From: Aptenodytes patagonicus
Taxonomy: Eukaryota; Chordata; Aves; Sphenisciformes; Spheniscidae
NCBI RefSeq assembly: GCF_965638725.1
Contig: NC_134952.1
Location: 57,886,065 to 57,950,064 of the forward strand
Length of the DNA stretch: 64,000 nucleotides
Reading direction: 5' to 3'
The position numbers and the translations under genes are program-made. Shown piece by piece: positions 1 through 11,400 of this stretch. The notes beneath the pieces were generated by a model. It did not search any database. It saw nothing but the letters and a program-made list of their open reading frames with translations, and was not told where the DNA came from. The stretch's first letter is position 1. Every line of letters begins with the position of its first letter.

Positions 1-885
1 GGTTTTTCTAGAAACACTTACAGAGTGACCACCTGTGAGTAGATTAAAACCAAGCAAGCCTTGTTTGATATTTGGAAATATATTGCAACCAATTAGAAGA
101 TAACTACTCTATTTTGCAGAAACAATGCTTAGAAAGTTGTTCATATTAGAATGAAAGTAAGGCTGGACCTGTGTTGGTGAGGGAGAGCATATCCCCATCT
201 GGTCCAGAGCAGCCAGTAGATGACTGACATATAATATATATATTATATATATATATATAAAAAAAATATATAGATGACAGTTTGGATAGTCTGTATACCC
301 CAGATCAACTAGATGTAATGGGTATTTTTCATCTACCCTCAGTTTCTTTCGAATGTCCTGACTGCACTCTGGTTTTGTGCTCTCTGGACCGAATGCTTTC
401 CTGTTTTAACAAAAAAATCTGCCCTGGACCTAAGAAACCCTCTCAGCTATTCTCCCTCCTCCCTCCCTCCTCAGAATAATCACTTCAGCAAAGTATTTCA
501 GTTTTCCTTAAAACAGTACTTTCTTGTTGCAGATGATTAAATCTATTAAGAGCACTTTTACTACTTCCACAATAAACCTTAAACCATTTGTGGCTGCGAT
601 GGCTGCTTTGCTTGCTGTTCTTTCATGGAAAAGGCTTTGTCCCTAACTTTGTGTCTAAGAACAGCAATTTTAGGACCTCACAAACTTAGTTACCTGTTAG
701 CAGTGGTTTTTTTCCTTAGTAACATGTGTCTTCTCTCTGAGAGGACACAGGGAGTTTGATGTTGAAACGGGACATAGGAAGAACTAGCAACACTATCAAA
801 GTGCTCTTGGTGTAGGAAGAAGTATAAAAATTACCATGCAATTGCTGTACAGTTATACTAATTCCTCATGTATGTTTTCTTCCAG
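1..885 (+). other. CISD2: 3' part of the last CISD2 intron
   Basis: No exon-like open stretch with splice sites is seen here. It contains a TA-rich microsatellite near 229-273 and ends in a pyrimidine-rich tract and CAG at 883-885. The preceding CISD2 exon, which would carry the other cluster cysteines, must lie left of the window. Confidence 0.8.
229..273. repeat. (TA)n-rich microsatellite
   Basis: Alternating TA with an interior A-run in the last CISD2 intron. A simple repeat that is likely polymorphic. Confidence 0.85.
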
Positions 886-975
886 TTCCCTGTCTGTGAT
901 GGCTCCCACAACAAGCACAATGAATTAACAGGAGATAATGTAGGTCCACTAATACTCAAGAAGAAAGAAGTATAG
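886..975 (+). CDS. CISD2: CISD2 last coding exon (CDGSH iron-sulfur domain protein 2, C-terminus)
   Basis: The acceptor TTCTTCCAG ends at 885. The exon then reads 29 codons to TAG at 973-975, starting [16 protein letters not shown] and ending LILKKKEV, which matches the end of vertebrate CISD2 (NAF-1/Miner1, usually 135 aa). The CDGSH motif carries the last Cys and the His of the 3Cys-1His ligand set for the 2Fe-2S cluster; the two earlier Cys lie on the preceding exon, left of the window. The family protein is a homodimer anchored in the ER and mitochondria-associated membrane, acting in Ca2+ handling, autophagy and iron-sulfur homeostasis; loss in humans causes Wolfram syndrome 2. CISD2 runs tail to tail with SLC9B2, as in other tetrapods. 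Identification is very secure; only the C-terminal fifth is present. Confidence 0.97.
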   Translation, partial: FPVCDGSHNKHNELTGDNVGPLILKKKEV

Positions 976-1403
976 CAGATGCTTAATCCACTAGATCATG
1001 ACTGATAAAAAGTCTTTTTATACTGTTGTAGTTGCAAGGGACAGCATTTTATTATGTGATTGGTATGATTTAGTCTAATGATTGTTGTAGATTTCTTTTT
1101 GGAATAAACTGCATTTAGACAGTGCTAAATCTGTCAGTGTTTTGATACTTCTAAGAAGAGTTACGTCTGCTTTGTAAAACTGTAAAGTAACTATCTCTGT
1201 AAATAAGTCGTTTATTTCAATAATAAAATGACTTCCTACAATTAAGCCTTTTTTGTGTGAACATGCATTTATAAAACTGTCATTATTTCCAAGTGACAGA
1301 AGTGCACCTTTCTGTTGATTTTGTTTTGCTGAGAAGTCATGTTTTGTTCTGCTTTTCAGGAACAAATTTAAGTGCACTTAAGTGGGGGAAAAAAGATAAT
1401 AAA
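976..1403 (+). other. CISD2: CISD2 3' UTR (minimum extent, end uncertain)
   Basis: Sequence downstream of the TAG at 973-975. AATAAA hexamers on the same strand lie at 1103-1108, 1222-1227, 1398-1403 and 1988-1993. Which one is used cannot be decided from sequence, so the UTR may reach about 2010 or further. No coding signal is seen. Confidence 0.5.
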
Positions 1404-4400
1404 TTCATCCTTTGTGAATGTACCTAAGCATATCACTGAGGGCAGGCAGCATAGCAATGTTAAGTTATGCTAGGTGAAGGTCTGGCCTGTGCAGTGCCTA
1501 AGCGGGCAGTTTATTAGTCTCATGCAAAGTAGCCCAGGTCAGACAAACCCCACACAGCTGGACAGTCTCATACCATGTCCTAGGTGGAGTGCTGCAGTTC
1601 CAGACCATGTAAACTAAACTATCGAGCAGGTCAGTCCCTAACATTATCCCTTTATTTTGGGCCCCTGTGTTGATTGTTCATGGGCTCCTGTAAGGAAACA
1701 CAAATTTGCTCCTTGCAAGTTCACTTGCACTGTAGCCGCTACCTTTTGTAGCGGGGACTTTCATGGGAGGTATGGGTTAAATGACAGAACCAAGAAAGCA
1801 GAGCTGAGCTGTATTCTTGGCTTGTTACCCATTCAGAATGATTATTTGGGCAAGTTAGAACTTCGCTGTGGTACAGCTTAATTTCAGATGCAGGTAAATA
1901 ATTACTACTTATCTAACTGTTAGACTTCTAATTAATTCTTCTAAAGTACTTTATTCTTCAATGAAAGACTGTATCCATCGGTTTAAAAATAAAAATTTCA
2001 TCCATGCTACAATTTTAGACTAAGGCAGATTTCAACTGTTCCTTAATGGCATTTCATTTGACCCATTGTTAGGCAGGTGGGAAGACCCACAGCGGTGTGC
2101 CATTGCCAAAGCTGATCACCACAGTGCTGAAACTGAAAGCAAGTTAGGAAGCAGTTCCTGCATAACGGGTCTCACAGCAGCGGTAGAACTAAGGTAGATC
2201 ATTCCTCCTGCATTTATAATGGTTGTAGTTCTAGGTACCTAAACCTCTTGCCTTGCAGCAAAAGATGGCAGATGAGGATGTGATTGTTAAATGCCTGCTT
2301 TTACAAACTGTGTAATAGAACCATGGTACAGTCTTAAATGTTTAAATGCTTCATGGTGGTCTTTCTTACCTTGATGGATGAGCAAACCATAAACATTATA
2401 GTAAGATATAACATTTATAATAGAGGAAAATCCATAATGTTACTAAGTGTCTTATACTCACTCTTCACTTATAGATGCGATATATTGAACTCCAAGCCCC
2501 AATTCTTGGGTTTGGTGAAGAAATTACCATGTGAAATGCAAAAGCCTGTCTTTAGATTTTTTTTTTTTTTCTTCCCCAGGCTTCAAAATCCACAGCCTAT
2601 TGTAGCAGGCTGTTGTTATATACAAGTCTATATGCGCTTCCAGCTTTTATCAGGATACTTTTGCATTCAAATAGTTTTGATTTTCTCCTAAGTCTGAGAA
2701 GTAAACTACATACATCAATCCTGTTTTCACTTCCGTGGCTCTACTCAGATGAACCCTGTTAGAGTAAGTAATACAGCAAAATTGGTTTTATTTCTCCTAC
2801 AAAGCTCCTCTAAAAGGAGAATGACTGTGTAAGATTTAACCTCTTGACTCTCTCTCTAGCACAGCTTGATTATGTAATTAATTTTTTCTCCCTGTTTGCT
2901 GTTAGATGAGATTGCTGCTAAACTATCTACAAATGTGGCTATGGAACAAACAGGTGGTTTTTGTTTGTTTTTGCTTATGTCTATAGGGGAATGGAACACA
3001 GTTGTAGTATGGACCTGCAATAGCAGCACTTAGTCACAGTTCCTTTGTAGAAAGGACATTTTAATAATTTCCACAAGATAATAATAAAATGAAGATCACA
3101 AACAAGATAAATGACCATTTCCTTGCATTTCAAAATCTGTCAAGGTAATACTGTTTCTCATGGCCACAGAATTTTCTATAGAAAATCTCAAAGAATTTAC
3201 TAACCGGTTCAAATTATCTACTTACTTAAAGTCTACAGGGATAGATAGCTGTCATGGTTTAACCCCAGCTGGCAACTAGGCACCACGCAGCTGCTCAATT
3301 CACTCCCCCCTGGTGGGGTGGGGGAGAGAATCAGGAGAGTAAAAGTGAGAAAACTCTTGGGTTGAGATAAAGACAGTTTAATAGGTAAAGCAAAAGCCAT
3401 GCATGCAAGCAAAGCAAAACAAGGAATCCATTCACTACTTCCCATGGGCAGGAAGGTGTTCAGCCACCTCCAGGAAAGCAGGGCTCCATCATGTGTAATG
3501 GTTCCTTGGGAAGACAAACGCCATCACTCCAAACGTCCCCCTCTTCCTTCTTCTTCCCCCAGCTTTATAAGCTGAGCATGACGTCACATGGTGTGGAATA
3601 TCCCTTTGGCCAGTTTGGGTCAGCTGTCCTGGCTGTGCCCCCTCCCAGCTTCTTGTGCACCCCCAGCCTGCTCGCTGGTAGGGTGGTGTGAGAAGCAGAA
3701 AAGGCCTTGACTCTGTGTAAGCACTGCTCAGCAGTAGCTAAAACATCCCTGTGTTATCAACACTGTTTCCAGCACAAATGCAAAACACAGCCCCATACAA
3801 GCTACTATGAAGAAAATTAACTCTACCCCAGCCAAAACCAGCACAATAGCTAAGAACTGAAGTGTCTGCAGAGTGCTGTGTCTCACCAGCAATTGTGAGA
3901 GTTGAACCAATTACCTGCTAGGATGTGCTTGGTCATGTCTTGCCACTGGATGACTTTTCTAACCTAATTTGGAAGCTCCACACAAAGGGATAAATTTGCC
4001 CCTAATGCTAATAAGGAGCAGGACTGAGGCAGTAGACCAGGTCTTCACAGCCTTGATGCAAAATCAGGGGAAGCTGAACTTGGCATGTCATGACATGCCT
4101 TTTCACTCTACGAGAACAGAAATGTTTACTTTTCTTTTGATTATGAATTTGAACAATAGTTATAATAGACTACAAATAAACTTGTAAAACAAATACGTTT
4201 AGAGAAAGGTGTCTGTCTTGTGGCAACTACGAGACAAAGTAAATGCAATTGAAGTGCAGCTGGCACAAAATTTCATCTCTTGCACTCCGTTTATTTAAAA
4301 AGCAAAATACAAAAACTGTATCATTCACTGTTTTGTGGCTATATTACACCATGAGTGTTTCAGTTAATTTTAGACTTCAGCCTAAATTCCCTAAAACACT

Positions 4401-7400
4401 CAGTCTGGCTGAAAAAGAGAGAGAAAACAGTGATTATAATTACATTATCACTGCATCCCCTGGCCTGTACGACTCCCTGCTTCCAGATGGCCAATTTCTG
4501 TCTTTTCCCATATGCTGCCTGCTGTAACTCTGCCCGCTGCTTGCCGCCAGGAACGTGCTGTGCCATCAGATCCTTCTGCTGCAGAGGTTCTTGTGAGCCT
4601 TCTGGAACTGCATACACATACTGTGCTCAGTGCTCTCCCATGTTATGCCTGTGATTATGTCTGCATGACAGCAGGACTCCTCTGGTTATAGTTTACTGCA
4701 CATTGTGTTGTAATTTTATTTCTTGCAAATAAGAGACTGGCATGGCATAAAGATTTTATTGGCTCGAATTTATGCATTATTCATGAATGATTTAATGGCA
4801 TTTTGTTAAAAGGGAGGTGGTCTTAAAAGTCATGACTTCACCCACACAAACTGATAAAAAGTGAAATTGTATCTCTCAAAGTTAACTGCTATTTAAAATC
4901 AGCTGAAATTGTCATGATACTTATTAAAAAAACCCCAGTCTCATAGGTTCTTAGCCCCGATATAACATTTCTTTTCATGACAAGATGCAAGTGTTTTGTT
5001 CCTTTCTGGAAGGCAAGGAGAGGAGCATTATGAAGCATTAATGCTTTTCATTTAAGATCTGCAGGTCTATGTAATAGCTTCAACCTGATTCTTTTTGAAA
5101 ATTTAATAAAAGCTGGGAGAAAGGAGTCTTGTGAGAAACATCCACATATGGTGGCGAGGAAAGGAAAATTGATTCAATTTCGTTTAGATTAGAGAACAAG
5201 ATGATGCTTTTCATCGGTATAGCTAGCTATGCAAGCACTCAGAACAGTGGGAGTGATCTAAAGAATAAATTGAGAGTGCACTGAGGTTAAGGGAACATAA
5301 TAAATCCAATTTATGAGATGCTGTTATGATGGTGAGCAAGTATTAGAGGCTATCATGAACAAGGGCTGTTTGTCAGAGGTTTGCTTGCATACTTAAGGTT
5401 GGGTTCAAGTTTACAGGGCTATAATCCTTACACGTTACACTTCTGTTATTGAACAGACTCTGAATTTGGCATAGTGATCCCTCCCCGCAGGAAGATTCTA
5501 CTTTTTATAAAACTTTATGAAAAAAAATGAACTATATAAAGCTTCTACTCCTGTAAGTTTTACTCAAGTAGAATTATTTTATAGACAGTCACTGATGAAC
5601 TGAACACCATATTCCCTCATCTTACCCATTAGGTTAACAGACATTACAATTTCCAAACACAATAAGCTCCTATTAAAACTTCCCCTATTTAAGTAACAGA
5701 GTGCCTCCATTAGCCATGCAAAGAAGGCAGAACAGGCACAGAAGTCAATGGCTGACACAATAACCACCAAGCACAGCACCCTAACCATTCATCAGTGTGC
5801 AGTTTGAAAGCATCTGCCTTTCTGATCATGGGCAAACATGGACTGAACTAAAGATTGTACGTTCCCCCAAGGAAGCGGAGAGAACAGCAGTGTGTATAGT
5901 AAGAAAAATATCAGTGTACTTGACAACTGTTAGGGGAAAACTTAGCAAAGAGTTTCCTGGTATTTTTATCACTGTGCTGGAATTGCAGGCTATGAACCTC
6001 AAATATTTCTCGGGAAGCTTTCTCTTTGGCTTGGAGAGAAAGACATATACAAAAGTGCACATACTGAGCTGTAATTAATCTGTATACAGAGGCATACGTG
6101 GACACTGCAAATAATAGTTTCAGATAGTTTTCTTTTAAAGGTATTTTTGTACGTTTTTGTGTTGCATATCAAAAGTATAAAAGCTAAGATAGAATTGATT
6201 AATTCTTACTAATGCCAAAAATATCTAGACATATCAAATACATTCTATAGCATATCCTGTAAAACGAGTTCAGTGAACTGTAGTGTAGAAATCAGCAAGG
6301 AGACATTGTCCACCTTGATTTTAGGCACGATCTAACATCCTTACTAAAAAATAACAAAATAAAACTTCCAGTTTCTGAGGGATGCTGTACTGACTCCATC
6401 CGTCAGAATGGAGCTGGGAATGACCTACTCGGAGCTAGTTACTTGTACAAAACGTAGCAGAGTAAGAAAGATTTGCTGGTATCTGTAACAGGTCAATACT
6501 AAGCCCTAACTGATACCAAAGCTAAAGGCAAGAGCAGGATTTTGATCAACCAAGGAGGTTTACTCCTGGCTTTAGGACAGTCAAGGAGAAGAGAAAGAAA
6601 AGTCTTCTGGGAATGGGAAAATCAAGTGTGAACTATATTGCAACTGACTGTGCAGGAGGCATCTATATTAAATAAAATGAAGAAAACCACATTTGAGCTT
6701 TTTGCTCCCCCTGGTGAAATGTTTTGGCAAGATGCTCAACACGAGCATTGCCAGTCATTACCATGATCCACAGCCACACACAGCCTGTGTTTCTGGAAAG
6801 ACCCACAGGACCCGTAGGTATGTGCTTAGGGTGCTAGCACTGTGTCCTGAACTTCCTCGTGACACCTGCCTTCACACAGCAGCCTTTCTGAAGGTAGGTG
6901 AGGCTCCTTTTGCTTTGTACCATCCCTCTCAACACTGCATTTTCAAGGCTGTTCATTTAAAGTCTATTAGTTTTCTGCATCAATCAGAGATAAAAAGTGC
7001 CCTGGCAAATTTGAGAGGCCTCCTCCACTCTCCACAGTCAATCCAGCAAGCCACCTCTTGGAAAAATGAGCATTAACTGGCTATATTTTTAGCAAATACC
7101 CGATTTTCTTTTCTGCAGTTCCCTGAATGCAGATGTGAGAAGGACCTGATCATGGCATTTTCTCAGCCAGATGAGTATTAACTTAGGACAAAGCAAAGGA
7201 GATCCTGGCTGACCCATGAATCTTGATTTGAGAAGAGGTCTGCTGCTATTGCCAAGTTCCCCAACAGGAGCCGAAGAAGAAAGGGACAACTCATTGCACC
7301 TTGGCCTTGCCCTGTCAGCAAACCCCACCCAAGAGGAACTCTCCCCTCTGTTCTACAGTGGCCAGCACCAGAACATAGCCACTCACGGTGGCCGAAGAGC

Positions 7401-8216
7401 TGGCTTTCCCTCTATTGACATCATGTTGTGTGAAGGCTGAGGCACACAGGTGAAGAAGCAGCCATCCCAATCCCCTACAACCCTTTCCCAGTCCTCATAG
7501 CCTCCCCACAACCCTCATCCCGTTTTCAAGCTCAGTCCTTTTTTCTACCAGCACCAGCAACACCTGTATTACCACAGTCCCTGATGGATCCATCTGTCTT
7601 TCAGCACATAAGTACCACTTGCTGTTTCTTGCTACGACCAAAGCTGACAGTCCCTTGAAGGCACAAAGGAGTGCATGAGCTGTGAGGAAGAACAGCAATA
7701 GGAAGAGGCAAGTTTTGGAACCCGAATGAGGAAGGAGAGGGAATCACTAACCCGTGGCAGGTCTCATTCACTGTGTGTCAGCTGTCTCTAATTCCGAAGC
7801 TGCATTCTTTGAGCTGTTGAACTTGTCATCTCACAGCCCAGTTTCAACCATCAAGAAGTTATTCACATTAGCCTCCATTTTCTTCTGTTTATATTCCACC
7901 TCATGACTTCGCTCCATGCCTGAACAATTCTGATCCTCTCCCTGGCCTCACACCCACACATTTCAAGTAACTGTTGACTGCTAACTTCTCAGTGACTCAC
8001 TGCCTGGCCAGCCTATTCACTGTACGTTCAGCTATTTCATCTCTTAAGGCACCATCAACACATAAAAATATTTTATAAAACTCCACCAGGGCTGCTTTTA
8101 AAATAGCGGACATAACTGATTCTTGTTTTGGTTTCCTCCAGAAAGATTACAGACATGCTGTGTTTACTCAACAGAAGTGTAAGAGCTGAAGGACCATATT
8201 CCTGTAGTTGTCTGTC
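1404..8216. other. Intergenic region between CISD2 and SLC9B2 3' ends
   Basis: About 6.8 kb between two convergent genes, including the unresolved distal 3' UTRs of both. It contains one solo LTR (3250-3845). I found no exon of SLC9B1, which sits here in mammals. The open frames present are short, without recognisable domains or a coherent splice pattern. No clean minus-strand AATAAA was found close below 8217, so the SLC9B2 poly(A) site is unresolved; a variant AGTAAA on the minus strand lies at 8163-8168. Confidence 0.6.
3250..3845 (-). mobile_element. Solo LTR, ERVL-like, minus orientation, 5-bp TSD ATAGC
   Basis: Read on the minus strand it begins TGTGCTGG and ends CCATGACA, the TG...CA termini of an LTR. 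It is flanked by identical 5-bp duplications ATAGC at 3245-3249 and 3846-3850, and a 5-bp duplication is typical of class III (ERVL-type) elements. On its own strand it shows a CRE (TGACGTCA, 3579-3586), then TATAAA (3564-3569), then ATTAAA as poly(A) signal (3377-3382). There is no internal gag/pol sequence next to it, so it is a recombined solo LTR. The same family occurs at 32833-33425 and 44085-44625. Confidence 0.92.
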
Positions 8217-8456
8217 TTATGAAGGTTCACAGGCCTCTGCCTCTTCTCCAACCTCAGCACCTTCCTCATCCTCCTTGCCATTTGTCTGAGCCTTCTGCAA
8301 AAGTCTGGGCCCTGCCAAGCCAATAACCAGGGCTCCAATTGGAGCGGTAATCAAGATAGCCAAGAAAGCTACTGTCAGTACATCCATTCCATACTTTTCT
8401 AGTTGCTCATCCTGATGAGTTCTCGCTGTATCCAGGGCAAGGGAACCTATTGCAGC
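8217..8456 (-). CDS. SLC9B2: SLC9B2 coding exon 11 (aa 467-545, stop TAA)
   Basis: Encodes AAIGSLALDTARTHQDEQLE, the last membrane helices (MDVLTVAFLAILITAPIGAL) and an acidic cytosolic tail ending EACEPS. Acceptor TTTCTTGCAG, stop at 8217-8219. Confidence 0.96.
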   Translation of the reverse strand, partial: AAIGSLALDTARTHQDEQLEKYGMDVLTVAFLAILITAPIGALVIGLAGPRLLQKAQTNGKEDEEGAEVGEEAEACEPS

Positions 8457-11400
8457 CTGCAAGAAAGAAAACATTGCTGAGATGGATCAAGTAACCTTTA
8501 GCACTGAAAGAGGAAAAAAAGGGACTAATCATCAGTCAACATTTAACATAAATCAGACATTTTTAGTACATTCGACCCGTTCATTTCTAGGCAGTACATA
8601 GAAAAGTAAATATTATATTACACCTATGAGAACAATTTTCACTCGGCTAGACTTCGAATTTCCTTAGCTCATGAGTTTATCCGGGTGGTTCCCTCCTGCG
8701 AAGAACATTGCTTAGCTGTCATTTTATCCACGTTTTTGGAGAATATGTGATTAATGAAATTGGCTGGTATATTGCATATTGCAGCTGTTAAAATGCCACA
8801 CCTTGAGAATGCATTCTGAAAGCAGTCAGCTAGTAGCAGCTTCTGAAAATTTAGTTCACAAATCTTGCAATAATCCTTGCCTGTTCTGATTGTTAACTTT
8901 TGTTTGCAAGTAATCATGATATTGAGGCAAAGTCTAAATGACTTAACGATCACTGAAATAAAGGAGCAGGAATGCAGCCAGCCTGAGGCTTCTCTAGCAA
9001 TAAGGCTGTCAGACTACCCCTTACTAAAATGACCACAGGCTGAAAACCCATTCTGAGCCTTTGGTGTGACTGTCCCTGCGGACACTTCATGTGGTGTAAG
9101 AGGGAAACACTTTTACCTTTGTTTTGAGAGTTCTCAGAATCTGTATGTAAAGGCACAATAACCTGCAATAGCTGAGAAACAATCAAACTTCCTATAATAT
9201 ATGTACAATCTCTGTCATTATTAAGAGTACAACCCGGACGCAAGCAATACACCTTCACGTAGAAAGCTCTCCATGCACTTTTCAAGCAGACTTAGTGCAG
9301 TTAGGAACATGAACTGTCCATATACTACACTCTGCTGTTACTGAGCCTGATCCTCTCCGTGTTTACTGCTGTGCTAGTTACAAGGAGCTTTGCTAAGGAC
9401 AATAGATACAGCCTGGAATGAAAGTGATGTTGGACTGTTTACCTGGACAGTGGCTTTGGGAATCCATGCCAATGAGACAAACACTTTTTCCTTGAAATTA
9501 AACCCAGCAAAACACACCATCAGGAACGTTGCTATGATTCGCACAACTAGAGCAATGCCTAATGTAGCAACACAGAGCCCTGCAACAAAGACAAACACTT
9601 CTCAGTACTTTTGTACATAGGTGCCTGAGGGGAATAAGCCTCCTAAAACTGTAGCTTTACAGTGGGGTTGGTTTTTTGGGGGGTTTTTTTGGGTCAGCCA
9701 TAGTCTGCTTTGCTTTAGATTTCTCTATAGAGATTCTTTGGAAGCTAGTAATGAAAGCTGGATAATTAGTGAATGATCTTACCAACAGTTTCAGGCCTAA
9801 GAGATGTAACAGATACTTCTGCTCCAATTAAACCAAAAAGAAAAGGCTGAAAGATATTCCATGCAACTGCAACAGTTTTTTCTACTTCCCTCTGTAATCA
9901 AAACAAAAATAATCTGTAAATTCACAAAAATATGGCCAAGTAGACACAACATTTAATTAAAGGACAAACTGAAAATGTATCATAAAGATTGTCCAGACTT
10001 GCTCCTCCTTCTTTGACCTAATACTAAAAGATTCAAAATCAGTTACGCACCTTTCGAAGGTCAGAGTGTGTCTAGCTCTGCTAGTAAATAAATGCTTGCT
10101 ATCTCAAGAAGAGAAATAAAAATCACAGATGTTTCAACAGTAACAGAGCATTTTGCAGACAAGAGGAGGAAAATAAAGCATAGTTGATTTTCAGTATTTA
10201 GGAAGACGTAATTTGAACAGTTTTGCTATGAAGTTTCCGAGCCTTTGGGAACTGCATGCTTAAACGTGTTCTTCCATTTGTATCTGAGCAGAGTCAGACT
10301 CTCAAAAGTTGTAGTCCTGACCTAATTCCACTCGTGCTGCACTCAGAGGCCTGTCTCCATGTGAGCAGGAACAAAGTTAGACTGAGCAAGTCTGAAATCC
10401 CATACTAGCAAAATGTGTTGAACTTCCCAGTGTGATGTACTATATGAGGGCAAAGCCATCTTTTCTCCTTGTGTTTACACCTAACAGTTCTCCTAAAACA
10501 ACTGCTGCCAGGATAAACAGGAATATTCCACTTATGTGAAGAAGTACACGTAGCATATCTAACAGCACTTCTTTTTCATTAAGTGAGTTCTACAATAGCA
10601 AATGAATGTTCAGGCTGGTGTGTGTGGAAAATACAAGTGCAATGCTCTGTCACTTAATAATCAATCCAGGGCCTAGACATGTCCTGTCCTTGGCGGTCTC
10701 TCTGGGACTGATCCTGCAACATCTCTTGCTCTTCAGTCAATGGAATGGTAGATGACTGCAGTACAAAAACTTCTGTAATCTTAAAGAGAACGAGGTAAAA
10801 ATATAGCGACCTCTGATCATTTTTCTTCATTTGCCTCATTTCTCCCTGTTATCTCACCCTTTTCTTTTTTGGCAAAAAAAAAAAATCCTCTTTACAGATG
10901 TTAGCATTATTTCAGTCTGTCCACTGCCCATTTAACTGTTCCAGCAATAGGTACAATGTTCCTTGTTCTCTGCAGACAGTATTTGCCAAGTGACTTCCAC
11001 CAGGGACAGTAGGAGGCAGTGGCCTTTGAGAAGCTCAGCAGGAAAACCGTGGTAACATCAATATGTATACATATACATATTGATGTATATCAATATGTAT
11101 ACAGCATGCAGACATCTCTGACTGTATCCGATAAAAGAGAGCTAAGGCATTTGAAATCAACATCCTTAAGGCCAAGAAGCTTCATTGACTGATCAAAAGA
11201 ATTTAAACTAAGCATTTATAGTCTGTATATACTCTTTTAAGGTCTGTCCTTCTGAAATGGTTTAGAAGCTTTTCAATAGAGAGCTTTATCAATTGTAATG
11301 TCCTTAAGTAGTTAAGTCCCAAGATGAGGTTTTCTTTTAAAATTGGACAACAATGTAATACTTTAAATAGAAACCATGGTTTCTTTTTTGTTGTTTTAAC

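Noticed and set aside
3233..3517. 94-aa minus frame and its counterparts at 33159-33380 and 44425-44610
   Set aside because: They are the same stretch of the solo LTR read in each copy; they are not gag, pol or env and are explained by the repeat.
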